Assembly: GCF_003202285.1 (NCBI RefSeq)
Contig: NZ_MASW01000014.1
Location: 62,001-126,000 of the forward strand
Direction: 5' to 3'
Length of the DNA: 64,000 nt
Origin: Prauserella muralis
Lineage (GTDB): Bacteria; Actinomycetota; Actinomycetes; Mycobacteriales; Pseudonocardiaceae
The translations under genes and the position numbers were made by a program. Under the pieces are notes generated by a model. The model had not been told where the DNA came from. It was given only the letters and a program-made list of their open reading frames with translations, and searched no databases. Every line of letters starts with the position of its first letter. The stretch's first letter is position 1. Positions 25,572 through 34,313 of this stretch are shown piece after piece.

Positions 25572-27293
25572 TCATGATCGCCTCACACTCGAGTGCGACG
25601 ACATCCGCGGCGCCTCGGTAATGCCCTTTTCCTCCAACTCACTGCGGATCCACTCGCGAAGCACGTACTTCTTGATCTTCGTTCCGGACATCGGCCACTC
25701 GTCGAGGAACCGCACGTAGCGGGGGACTTTGAAGGTAGCGATCTTACCTCGGCAGAACTCGATGACCTCCTCCTCTGTCGCGGACGCGCCTTCCTTGAGC
25801 TGGACGAACGCTGCGGGCACCTCGACATAGCGAGCATCCGGCGCGGCCACGACCTGCACGATGTTGATCGCCGGGTGACGCAGCAGGTAACTTTCGACCT
25901 CCGCGGCGGCCACGTTCTCGCCGCCGACTTTGAGCATGTCCTTGAGCCGGCTGACAAAGGTCACCCGCCCGTCCTCGTCCAAAGTAGCCACGTCGCCGGA
26001 ATGGAAGAACCCGTCCTTGTCGATTACCCGGGCGCTCAGCTCTGGGTCCTTGTAGTAACCGTCAAAGCGATCGGGACCGCGATACAGCAGCTCGCCGGGG
26101 GTGTTCGGCGGAACATCGAGGCCGGTGACCGGGTCAACCACGCGGCATTCCATGCCGGGAAGTGGATGCCCGCCCGTGGTCACCCGCTTCTCCAGTGGAT
26201 CGTCCAGATGGTTCAACGCGAGGTGTGAACACGACTCCGTGGCCCCGAACGAGGAGATCTGCACGGCGTGCGGCACACGGTCCTGCATTCCGCGCAGCCG
26301 TTCGGCCACACCCACGTTCATGATGATACGCAGCGCACTCAGGTCGGCTTCGGTGAACCGCGGGTGGTCGAGGACCGGCAGCCAGATCGTCTCGAACGCA
26401 GGCACAGCCACCGTGCAGCGCTCCGACTCCAGCACATCAAGTGCCCGATCGGGCTGGAAAAACCCAGTATGACAGTACGTGCAACCCGCGGTCAGACACA
26501 TGATGGCGTGGGCGATCCCGCCAATATGGAACAGCGGGAACGCCGCCCACACTCGATCCTCCGGGACAAGGTGGAAACGGGTCTGCGCCATCGCGTGGCC
26601 GGTGCGCACGAACGCCTCGTGGCTCAGCAGTGCCCCCTTCGGGGTGGCCTCCGTGCCGGACGTGTACAGCACAATCGCGGTATCGCGCACACGAACCCGT
26701 TCCTGACGGCGGCTCACCTCCTCCCCGCTGACGCGCTGTGCCGCCGCAGTGAAATCCTCGTATCCGAGGAACCCGGACCGCTCCCCCTCGCCCACGAGTA
26801 CCACGGTGTGCAACTCCGGAGCCTCAGCCAGCTCCAGCGACGACGCCTGCTGGGACGACAAATCCGGGAAGGTCTCGGCCAGCAACGCCGACAGGTCGAT
26901 CGGGCTGTCCCCCGGCAAGGCCGTGAACAGCACCTTCATGTCCGAATGAGAGATCACCTGCCGGAGCTCGACCGCCTTGAACCGGTCGCTGACCGGAACC
27001 GGAACAGCCCCGATCTTCGCTGCTCCCAGCAAAGCGGCGATATAGGACACGCTCGGAGGCAGCAAGAGCCCGACGTGGTCTCCAGCATCCACACCGAGCC
27101 CGACCAGCCCGCGCGCGAAAGACTCGGCTCGAATCGCGAGATCGCGGTAGGTCACGCGCTCGTCCGCGACAACGACCGCCTCCTGACCAGGCCGCTCGGC
27201 CGCCTGCCGATCCAGCAAATCTCCCAATGTCGTTGCCTCGATCCACGGACGCCAGCTGGAACGTGTACCACTCGAGGAAACAGTGCGTGTCAT
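25572..27293 (-). CDS. AMP-forming acyl-CoA ligase
   Basis: The ATG at 27293 (MTRTVSSSG) behind GGGAGAAGG gives 573 residues. Adenylation motifs: IVLYTSGTEATPKGALLSHE (P-loop), SSFGATESCSHLA and HSGDVATLDEDGRVTFVSRL. C-terminal domain: KDMLKVGGENVAAAEVE and the catalytic-lysine region MSGTKIKKYVLRE. It activates a carboxylic acid to its CoA ester, probably the entry step of this block. Operator D lies 132 bases upstream. It precedes the CoA-transferase-like pair on the same strand. Confidence 0.92.
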   Translation of the reverse strand: MTRTVSSSGTRSSWRPWIEATTLGDLLDRQAAERPGQEAVVVADERVTYRDLAIRAESFARGLVGLGVDAGDHVGLLLPPSVSYIAALLGAAKIGAVPVPVSDRFKAVELRQVISHSDMKVLFTALPGDSPIDLSALLAETFPDLSSQQASSLELAEAPELHTVVLVGEGERSGFLGYEDFTAAAQRVSGEEVSRRQERVRVRDTAIVLYTSGTEATPKGALLSHEAFVRTGHAMAQTRFHLVPEDRVWAAFPLFHIGGIAHAIMCLTAGCTYCHTGFFQPDRALDVLESERCTVAVPAFETIWLPVLDHPRFTEADLSALRIIMNVGVAERLRGMQDRVPHAVQISSFGATESCSHLALNHLDDPLEKRVTTGGHPLPGMECRVVDPVTGLDVPPNTPGELLYRGPDRFDGYYKDPELSARVIDKDGFFHSGDVATLDEDGRVTFVSRLKDMLKVGGENVAAAEVESYLLRHPAINIVQVVAAPDARYVEVPAAFVQLKEGASATEEEVIEFCRGKIATFKVPRYVRFLDEWPMSGTKIKKYVLREWIRSELEEKGITEAPRMSSHSSVRRS

Positions 27294-27425
27294 GCCCTTC
27301 TCCCAACCTTGCGTGCGTCTACACGGCCTCACCACCCACTCGGCGCGCCTTCCTCGTCCTACCGCTGAGCGCCCTGCAAGGCCACAGAGCCTCTGGAGAC
27401 GGTGCCGACAACCGCCACCCAGAGT

Positions 27426-27443
27426 CTACCTATCGCCTGGTAG
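27426..27443. promoter_or_regulatory. Operator site D (CTACC-N8-GGTAG)
   Basis: CTACCTATCGCCTGGTAG, extendable by one pair to TCTACC/GGTAGA, lies 132 bases upstream of the ligase start and beyond the end of the 2Fe-2S subunit gene. Confidence 0.75.
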
Positions 27444-27508
27444 ATTGATCTATGTCCCTATCTCACCCGACTCACCCACCGCGATGTGGTCCGGTGTTTC
27501 TTGTGTGC

Positions 27509-27973
27509 CTACGTGCTCGGCATGTGCTCGGCGGCTGACTTGATGGCCTCGCGGATGCGGAAATAGGTGCCGCACCGGCATACGTTCTCGATCTCGTCGA
27601 TCTCGGCATCGGTGGGGTTCGTGGTCTTCTTCAGCAGCGCAACCGTCCGCATGATCTGGCCGGGCTGACAGAAACCGCACTGGGGGACGTCGTGTGCCAA
27701 CCAGGCTTCCTGGACCGGGTGCAGTTTGTCGCCATCGGCGAGTCCCTCGATGGTCGTCACCTCCCTGCCAGCGACGTCCGCGATTCGTGTGACGCACGTG
27801 GTGTAGGCTTCACCATCGATAAGGCATGTGCACGCCTTACACACATCGAGGTTGCAGCCCATTTTCGGGCCAGTTACGCCGAGTTGATCCCGCAACGTCC
27901 ACAGCAGCGGATGATCTGCGGGTGCGTCAACGCTGACTGGCTTGCCGTTCAGGTCGAAAGTGTAGCTGGGCAT
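27509..27973 (-). CDS. Molybdenum hydroxylase 2Fe-2S subunit (IorA/CoxS type)
   Basis: The 154-residue protein has two 2Fe-2S clusters. The N-terminal plant-type cluster is GCNLDVCKACTCLIDG plus Cys60. The C-terminal cluster is QCGFCQPGQIM plus VCRCGTYFRI. This is the electron-transfer subunit of xanthine oxidase-family enzymes such as isoquinoline 1-oxidoreductase and aldehyde oxidases. It lies 51 bases after the large subunit gene; no FAD subunit is encoded nearby, as in Ior enzymes. Confidence 0.93.
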   Translation of the reverse strand: MPSYTFDLNGKPVSVDAPADHPLLWTLRDQLGVTGPKMGCNLDVCKACTCLIDGEAYTTCVTRIADVAGREVTTIEGLADGDKLHPVQEAWLAHDVPQCGFCQPGQIMRTVALLKKTTNPTDAEIDEIENVCRCGTYFRIREAIKSAAEHMPST

Positions 27974-28024
27974 CGGGTACTCCTCTGCACCGTCTGGTAA
28001 ATGTCGCGCGCCGTGTGTCGAGTG

Positions 28025-30343
28025 CTACCGCTTCGGCGGGAGGGGGCGCATCGGGGGATTGGGGACAGGTCCGGGCGGGTACGGTTCCCAGTCGATATCG
28101 GAGTTGATCGGAAAACTGGTCGGTAGGATTCCCGTCGCCCGACGGTAGGCATTGACGACCGCGCCGAATGACACAGGTACTGCGAACTCACCCATCCCCC
28201 CGGGGCGGCCGTTGGCTGGCATCACGAAGATCTGCACCTGTGGCGGGGTATCTTTCTGGCGAGCGTAGTGGAAATTGTGGTAGCTCCCTTCCAGGAAATA
28301 GCCGTTACGCAGGTGTAGCCCGCCGGACAAGGCGACCGAGATGCCGTCGGTGAGCCCACCGAGCACCTGTGCCTCGATTCCGCTCACGTTGATCGGCCGG
28401 CCCACGTCCACCGCCACCACGGCTTTGGTCACCCGGGGATGCTTCTGATCGCGAGCGTCCAGCTCGACCAGGCAGGCCGTCACCCCTTTCATCTCGTCGT
28501 GGAACGCAAGCCCCTGAGCGACGCCCGCAGGCAGAGATCGGCCCCAGTTGCCCTCCGAGGCCACCTTGTCCAGCACCGCTCGTTGCCGGTCGTCCTTGAG
28601 GAATTCCCGCCGGAACTGGACCGGGTCCTTCTTGAAGCGCCTGGCGAGTTCATCGACGATGATCTCTTCGACACCTCGGGTGTTGACCGACCACACCGAA
28701 CGCCAACTACCGGTGTCGATCGGCATGTTGACCTCGTGGAGGTGCTGACCAACCACCCCGAAGTTGTACGGGCAATGCACCATCGCGTGGAACGCGACCT
28801 GGTTGAGGCTTTCATTCCCGATGCCGGGTATCTTGGCTACCGCCGTGGTGAGCGCCTCTCCAAATCCGTGTTCTAGCGAGGTCAGCACCGAGGCGCTCCA
28901 GTGCTGGTAGGACAGCACGTTGCCGCGGACGTAGTTGACGCGCACCTTGTGATACTTGGCTGGATGTACCCGACCGTGCCGGATGTCGTCCGTGCGGTGC
29001 CAGATCAGCTTGACCGGCCGGCCCATGGCCTGGGATATCTGCGCGGCTTCCAACGCCGCGTCGAAAAACAGTCGACGGCCGAACGAGCCTCCGCTGGGCA
29101 TCACGTGCACCGTGACCTTGTGCAGGGGCAGGCGCAACTCCTTGGCGATCGTCTCTTGCGTGATGATCGGGGTTTGCAGCGCCGACCAGATCTCGGCACG
29201 GTCGCTTCGCACGTCGGCGACGGCGGCGTTCGTCTCCAAGGGGGCATGGCTGAGGAAAGCGAAGTCGAACTCGGCCTCCAAGGATCCAGCGCCCAAGGGG
29301 AGCGTCACGGGCGGGTCCCCGACTGGTCCTACCGCCCTGCGCAGTTTCTGTCGGACGGTGTCGTCGCTCTCGTTGTCGACAGGGCCGGGCCCCCAGGCCA
29401 CATCGAGGGCGTTTACCCCGTCCAGGGCCTGTGCGAACGTCTCGGCCAGCACGGCCACCCCGGTCGGAATGGTTGCCACCGCGAGTACACCGGGCATTCG
29501 CCTGACCGTATCGGCGTTATTCACCGCCTGGACCGTGCCCTTGATGGTTGGCGGCCTGCGCATCAGGCACGGTTTCGCGCCCGCGACGTTCAGGTCGTGG
29601 GTGTAGGTATGCTTGCCGGTGACGATGTCGCGGGCGTCTAACCGGGTAGCGCGGGTGCCAACTAGTTTCGCTTTGGACTCTGGTTTCGGTTCCACGACGA
29701 GTTTCGACAAATCCGCCTTGGCCGCTGCAACGGCCAGCGAACCATAGGTCGCCGTCCGCCCACCGGGTGCGTGGATGGTTCCGTCGGTGACGGTAAGCCG
29801 CTCGCTCGGGATCCCCCACTGCTGCGCTGCGGTCGCCACCAGCCGCGCCCGCGCCGCCGCGGCCGCCGCCCGCGCCGGATCATATAGCGTGCAGATTCCC
29901 GACGAGCCACCGCTGATCTGGCCCATTACCAGTTCCGGACGCGCATCAGCCAGCGTCATTCGAACACTCGACAGCGGGATGTCCATTTCCTCGGCGATGA
30001 GCATCGGCACTGCGGTGGTCAGGCCCTGGCCCACTTCCGCGCGCGGCAACGGCACGCTGACCGTGTTGTCCTCATTGACCTGGATCTGGAACAACAAGCC
30101 CGCAGTGGGCAGGCCAGCGATGACCAGCAGGTCCTGGAGATCGATGGTCTCCCCCAGAAGCTGCGGTGGCGAGGGGATCGCCGCGTGGGCGGGCGCAGCC
30201 GCACCGCTGTCTAGACCGATCCGGGCCGCGACCGTCAAGGTGGGAGCGGCCACCAGATAGGTCAGAAACCGGCGCCGCCCCACGGCGACAGAGACAACGC
30301 CCCGGTGGTCTTCATCGTCGTCTTTTGCATCCTTGGAAAGCAC
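28025..30343 (-). CDS. Molybdopterin-binding hydroxylase large subunit (IorB type), Tat signal
   Basis: GTG 30343 (VLSKDAKDDDEDHRG) behind AGGAGG gives 772 residues. A twin-arginine signal, RRRFLTYLVAAPTLTVAARI, lies at about 25-45, and IorB-like large subunits commonly carry one. Conserved parts include PRAEVGQGLTTAVPMLIAEE, MPSGGSFGRRLFFDAALEAA and, near the C-terminus, NGRPGGMGEFAVPV. The last contains the GE(F)xVP segment with the catalytic Glu of the family. It hydroxylates an N-heterocycle or oxidises an aldehyde, using water as oxygen source. Membership in an acyl-CoA operon suggests oxidation of an aldehyde or cyclic intermediate. Confidence 0.92.
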   Translation of the reverse strand: MLSKDAKDDDEDHRGVVSVAVGRRRFLTYLVAAPTLTVAARIGLDSGAAAPAHAAIPSPPQLLGETIDLQDLLVIAGLPTAGLLFQIQVNEDNTVSVPLPRAEVGQGLTTAVPMLIAEEMDIPLSSVRMTLADARPELVMGQISGGSSGICTLYDPARAAAAAARARLVATAAQQWGIPSERLTVTDGTIHAPGGRTATYGSLAVAAAKADLSKLVVEPKPESKAKLVGTRATRLDARDIVTGKHTYTHDLNVAGAKPCLMRRPPTIKGTVQAVNNADTVRRMPGVLAVATIPTGVAVLAETFAQALDGVNALDVAWGPGPVDNESDDTVRQKLRRAVGPVGDPPVTLPLGAGSLEAEFDFAFLSHAPLETNAAVADVRSDRAEIWSALQTPIITQETIAKELRLPLHKVTVHVMPSGGSFGRRLFFDAALEAAQISQAMGRPVKLIWHRTDDIRHGRVHPAKYHKVRVNYVRGNVLSYQHWSASVLTSLEHGFGEALTTAVAKIPGIGNESLNQVAFHAMVHCPYNFGVVGQHLHEVNMPIDTGSWRSVWSVNTRGVEEIIVDELARRFKKDPVQFRREFLKDDRQRAVLDKVASEGNWGRSLPAGVAQGLAFHDEMKGVTACLVELDARDQKHPRVTKAVVAVDVGRPINVSGIEAQVLGGLTDGISVALSGGLHLRNGYFLEGSYHNFHYARQKDTPPQVQIFVMPANGRPGGMGEFAVPVSFGAVVNAYRRATGILPTSFPINSDIDWEPYPPGPVPNPPMRPLPPKR

Positions 30344-30398
30344 GATCCCTCCTTGCCTCACGCGAGCCAGCTTTCTGGCGCCAACGAATGTTCTGCAT

Positions 30399-31562
30399 TT
30401 AGAACGAACGGGGCAGGCCCATGGACTCAGCGATGGCGTTACGGGCCATTTCGCTGGTGATCGGGCCGATGCGGAAGAGTCGGCTGTCGCGCCAGTAGCG
30501 CTGGGCGTTGGTCTCCGCGGCGTAGCCCATTCCACCCAAGATCTGGATGCCGAGGTCTGCCGCGCGGTTGGCGTATTCGGAGGTGATGACCTTGGCCATG
30601 TTCGACTCGGTGCCGCACGGTGCACCCGTCGACTGCAGCCAGGCAGCGTGGTAGGTCATCAGTTCGGCTTGCTTTTGCCACATGACCATGTCGGCGACGT
30701 AGTGTTGCAGCGCCTGGAATTCGCCGATCTTCTTGCCGAAGGCGCTCCGGGTGTTCATGTATTCGACGGCGTCTTCCAGCACCCCGTCGATAATTCCGGT
30801 GCACAGTGCGGACAGGATGATTCGTTCGTTGTTCAGCGTTCCGAGCATCATGTACCAGGCCGCGCCCGGCTCGCCCAGCACGAGGTCGTCCGGAACGAAC
30901 ACATCTTCGAGATAGACCTCGCACGATCCAACAGCTCGCATGCCTAGTTTGGGAATCTGCCGCGTCTCGACGCCGTCTGTGGTTCTGGGAACCAGGAACA
31001 GGGTCTTACCTTGGGTCTTCTTCTCGGGCTTCGGGTCCGATCGTGCAAGGAGAAGGAGGTAGTCGGCGACGTGCGAAGCGGTAGACCATATTTTCTGGCC
31101 GTTGATCCGCCATCCTCCATCGACTCTGGTGGCCGTGGTTTTCATCGCTCCCAACAGATCGGTGCCGCCGGACGGCTCGGTAACCGCGATGGAAAAGCGC
31201 AGGTTGCCCTTGGCGAGTTCCGGGAGGAATCGTTGTTTCTGTTCCTCGCTGCCATATAGGCCGACCGACTTGGCCCCGGCGAATGACGAGATTCCCCAGG
31301 TCCACGTCAACCCCGCCAGCGACCGGGCGAGTTCGCGGGCAAGCACGACCTGCGTCAGTACGGTACCGCCCGCGCCCCCGTACTGCTCGTCGATCCCGAC
31401 CGCGTGGAACCCGGCGGCGCTCATCTTGTCCCAGAGCTCGAAGGGATAGTCGAACTCCTGCATCTCGAGGTCCCGGGCGGCGTCCTTCGGGTAGTTCTTC
31501 TCCACCCAGTCCCGGACGACGTTGCGGAAGGCCTCATTCTCCTCGTCGAGAACGAAGTCCAT
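30399..31562 (-). CDS. Acyl-CoA dehydrogenase (paralogue of the one at 22466)
   Basis: The 387-residue protein starts MDFVLDEENEAFRNVVRDWV. It is very similar to the 22466 protein: RSLAGLTWTWGISSFAGAKS, GLYGSEEQKQRFLPEL, ending GLPRSF. Again the C-terminal segment reads RIGPITSEM, without the YEGT glutamate. The two may be isozymes or subunits of a mixed tetramer, as with ChsE1-E2 and other paired actinobacterial dehydrogenases. It lies between the enoyl-CoA hydratase and the molybdenum hydroxylase genes. Confidence 0.92.
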   Translation of the reverse strand: MDFVLDEENEAFRNVVRDWVEKNYPKDAARDLEMQEFDYPFELWDKMSAAGFHAVGIDEQYGGAGGTVLTQVVLARELARSLAGLTWTWGISSFAGAKSVGLYGSEEQKQRFLPELAKGNLRFSIAVTEPSGGTDLLGAMKTTATRVDGGWRINGQKIWSTASHVADYLLLLARSDPKPEKKTQGKTLFLVPRTTDGVETRQIPKLGMRAVGSCEVYLEDVFVPDDLVLGEPGAAWYMMLGTLNNERIILSALCTGIIDGVLEDAVEYMNTRSAFGKKIGEFQALQHYVADMVMWQKQAELMTYHAAWLQSTGAPCGTESNMAKVITSEYANRAADLGIQILGGMGYAAETNAQRYWRDSRLFRIGPITSEMARNAIAESMGLPRSF

Positions 31563-31620
31563 GATGCTGTCCCTTCTGTGCTAGTTTTTCGGCGATGCGG
31601 TATCACCGTCGGTCGGCTCG

Positions 31621-32403
31621 TCAATGCTTCCGAAACCGGGCAGTGGCATGGCGGAAGGCGGGCCCGCCGAGCAGTGCAGCCACTGTTTCTGCTTCGCGGG
31701 CAAGCGCTTTCCGCAAGTCGGCGTGCTGATTGAGTTCGAGCAGTTCGCGGGTGGCCTGCAGGGCCTTGGGGTCCTTGGCCGCGAGCGCGGTACCGAGCTG
31801 GCGCGCCCGTGCGAGGAGTGCGCCATCGGGGACAACCTCGGCCACCAGTCCGATTCGGGCCGCCTCATGCGCCGCAATCGGCTCGCCAAGCAGGAGCAGG
31901 CGCCTGGTGTGCTGCGAGCCGACCAGCCGCGGCAAGAGCCAGGTCGCGCCACAGTCCGGGCTGATTCCGTGCGTGACGTAGGGCTCGCAGAAAGTGGCCG
32001 ATTCGGCTGCGACCACCAGATCCGCTGCTAACGCGAGGTTAGCGCCCCCTCCATAGGCGGCGCCGTGCACCGCGGACACCACCGGTAAGGGCAGTTCCCG
32101 CAGCCGGGCGGCGACCTCCTGCCACCCTTGCGCGAGGTATGTCCGCACGGCTTCGGCATCGGCGAGGTCAATCTCATCAACGAACTGCGCCAGGTCGGCG
32201 CCGGCGCAAAACGCGCGGCCCTCACCCCTGATCAGCAAACAGCGCCACGGGCCCCGGGCCGCCTGGTCGAGTACCTCGGTGATCTCTTCGCGCATCGGCC
32301 CGCACAGCGCGTTGAGCCGTTCAGGACGGTCTAACACTAGCCACAGCAACTCTCCATCGCGCTCGGTGCGGATCGTGCGCTTGTCGTCGCCATCCCTCGC
32401 CAT
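31621..32403 (-). CDS. Enoyl-CoA hydratase/isomerase family protein
   Basis: The ATG at 32403 behind GGAGGTG gives 260 residues. Motifs: LDRPERLNALCGPMREEI, GRAFCAGADLAQFV, GAAYGGGANLALAADLVV and EPYVTHGISPDCGATWLLPR. The second catalytic position reads Asp (SPDCGATW), as in PaaG-like isomerases rather than standard hydratases. A double-bond isomerase or ring-modifying role is therefore as likely as hydration. Confidence 0.88.
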   Translation of the reverse strand: MARDGDDKRTIRTERDGELLWLVLDRPERLNALCGPMREEITEVLDQAARGPWRCLLIRGEGRAFCAGADLAQFVDEIDLADAEAVRTYLAQGWQEVAARLRELPLPVVSAVHGAAYGGGANLALAADLVVAAESATFCEPYVTHGISPDCGATWLLPRLVGSQHTRRLLLLGEPIAAHEAARIGLVAEVVPDGALLARARQLGTALAAKDPKALQATRELLELNQHADLRKALAREAETVAALLGGPAFRHATARFRKH

Positions 32404-32496
32404 GCAGACACCTCCTGCCGTCGCCACAGAACCGGAAGCCGTTGCCTCGGTTCGCGGCGTCCCCGGGGGGCCGGATCGTGGCCACACACCCAACAG

Positions 32497-34170
32497 TTAC
32501 CCCCCTGACCCGACCGAGGCCGTATCCTCGGTTTGTGCCAGTTCCCGGGTTAGCTGTTCTTGCAACCGAAACTTCTGGATCTTAGTAGCCGACATCGGCC
32601 ATTCGGTTACGAACCGTATCTGGCGTGGCACCTTGAAACGGGCCAATCCGCCGCGGCAGTGCTCGACGAGCTCGTCTTCGGTTACCGAATGCCCCGGCCG
32701 CAGCTCGACGAACGCGGCGGGAACCTCGCCATATTTCGGATCCGGCACCCCGACCACAGCGCTCACCGCCACAGCAGGGTGTCTGCCCAGATAGGATTCG
32801 ATTTCGATGGCCGCGACATTTTCCCCACCCACCTTGAGCATGTCCTTGGTGCGGCCGAGATAGCTGATGCGCCCCTCGTCGTCGAGCTCTCCGACATCGC
32901 CGGTGTAGAACCAGCCGTCGCCGTCCATCTGCGCGGCAGTCTTCTCCGGATTCTTGTAGTAGCCCTCGAACAGGCAGTAGCCACGGACGACGATCTCACC
33001 GCGCTGGCCGGTGCCGAGGGGTTGCCGGCTCTCCAGATCGCGGATACCTACCTCGATGCCGTCGAAGGGTCTGCCGCTGGTCGTGCAGCGCTGCTGCAGG
33101 GTGTCGCCGGGCTCGTTGAACGCGGTCACCCCCGAGCACTCGCTACAGCCATAGGCACTGATCTGCACCGTATGGGGCATGCGCGCCTGCATGTCCCCGA
33201 GCACATCAGGCGGGGCGACGTTGTTGATCAACCGGATGTGCTGCCACCGATCGGGATCATAGTCGGGGTGGTTGAGCAGCGCCTGGGTGAACGCCGGGAA
33301 GGTGGCAAACGACAGCGTAGCGCCCTCGGTGTCCATCATCTCGAGGGCTTGACCAGGCTCGAAGTGGGTCATCGACAGGAACGCGGCCCCCGCGTCAATC
33401 ACGCCGATCAGCGGCAGGATCGCACTCATGTGAAACATTGGCAAGGGATCCCACATCCGATCCGCGGGTTGGAAGCGGAACCGTGTCCGACCCGCTACCA
33501 CAGACGTGCGCACGACCGCCTCATGGGTCAGCGGGCAGCCCACCGGCGCACGCGTTGTACCCGAGGTGTACATCATCAACGCCACATCACGCACCGCGAC
33601 CCGCATCCGGCGGGTCATGATCTCCGCGGGGGGCGTGCGCTCAGCGAGCGCGGCGCACGCGGCGCCATCGAGCAGGCCGGGTGCCGCGGCGCCAGTGACC
33701 GTCACCACCGCCCGCAACCGGGGAAACTCCGACAGCGCCAGCGACGCCGGTCTCGTCGCGGTGGCCAGGCCGGGCAACGCCTCGTGCAACCTCGCCGCGT
33801 AGTCCGTGTCGCGGTCGTCGACCCGGCCAGTGACAAGGACCTCCACGTCGGAGTCTGCCAGGACGTGGCCCAGTTCGCGCGGGTGAAGGCGATTGTTGAT
33901 CGGGACGACCACGGCACCGAGCATCGCGACCCCGAAAAACGTCTCGAGGTAGGCCACACAGTTCGACATCAGGATCCCCACGTGGGACCCCTTGACCACT
34001 CCCAGCGACGCAAGCGAGCGAGCGAGACGCATGCTGCCGTCTTCGAGCTCGCGGTAGGTGACCCGCTCCTGTGGCAACACCACGGCCAGACCGTCCGGCT
34101 CCCGTTCGGCCGCACGCGCCAGCAAATCTCCCAGGCTATAGACCTCGTGCCATCCGTAGCTTCCCACCAT
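32497..34170 (-). CDS. AMP-forming acyl-CoA ligase with atypical P-loop
   Basis: The 557-residue protein has the full adenylate-forming layout. The N-domain has MYTSGTTRAPVGCPLTHEA, SAYGCSECSGVTAF and YTGDVGELDDEGRISYLGR. The C-domain has KDMLKVGGENVAAIEIE and the catalytic-lysine region MSATKIQKF. The P-loop position normally held by Lys (TSGTTGxPKG) is Val here, which may affect pyrophosphate handling. The ATG has no ribosome site, and operator site E ends only 9 bases upstream, suggesting a leaderless mRNA. It heads the ligase-hydratase-dehydrogenase-Ior operon. Confidence 0.9.
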   Translation of the reverse strand: MVGSYGWHEVYSLGDLLARAAEREPDGLAVVLPQERVTYRELEDGSMRLARSLASLGVVKGSHVGILMSNCVAYLETFFGVAMLGAVVVPINNRLHPRELGHVLADSDVEVLVTGRVDDRDTDYAARLHEALPGLATATRPASLALSEFPRLRAVVTVTGAAAPGLLDGAACAALAERTPPAEIMTRRMRVAVRDVALMMYTSGTTRAPVGCPLTHEAVVRTSVVAGRTRFRFQPADRMWDPLPMFHMSAILPLIGVIDAGAAFLSMTHFEPGQALEMMDTEGATLSFATFPAFTQALLNHPDYDPDRWQHIRLINNVAPPDVLGDMQARMPHTVQISAYGCSECSGVTAFNEPGDTLQQRCTTSGRPFDGIEVGIRDLESRQPLGTGQRGEIVVRGYCLFEGYYKNPEKTAAQMDGDGWFYTGDVGELDDEGRISYLGRTKDMLKVGGENVAAIEIESYLGRHPAVAVSAVVGVPDPKYGEVPAAFVELRPGHSVTEDELVEHCRGGLARFKVPRQIRFVTEWPMSATKIQKFRLQEQLTRELAQTEDTASVGSGG

Positions 34171-34179
34171 TACGCGTTT

Positions 34180-34197
34180 CTACCATCCGGTCGGTGG
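34180..34197. promoter_or_regulatory. Operator site E (CTACC-N8-GGTGG)
   Basis: CTACCATCCGGTCGGTGG has one mismatch to the consensus right arm. It lies just upstream of the ligase start at 34170, in a 143-base divergent promoter region shared with site F. Confidence 0.65.
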
Positions 34198-34248
34198 GTT
34201 GTCTAGGTCCATCACGCTAGCGAGCGGGACACTGGCCTTCGCCCGCGA

Positions 34249-34266
34249 CTAACAAACATTTGGTAC
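34249..34266. promoter_or_regulatory. Operator site F (degenerate)
   Basis: CTAACAAACATTTGGTAC keeps the arm spacing of the other sites but with one changed base in each arm. It lies 47 bases upstream of the SDR start. Confidence 0.5.
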
Positions 34267-34313
34267 CTTCCGACTGGCGTGTGGCGGTGGCTGCGAGCGA
34301 AACGGGGTGCGCA

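Noticed and set aside
32560-34206. 548-residue plus-strand open frame
   Set aside because: Mirror frame of the acyl-CoA ligase at 32497, no ribosome site and no recognisable fold. Similar shadows at 51378-52664, 57689-59056 and 59300-60625 were dropped for the same reason.
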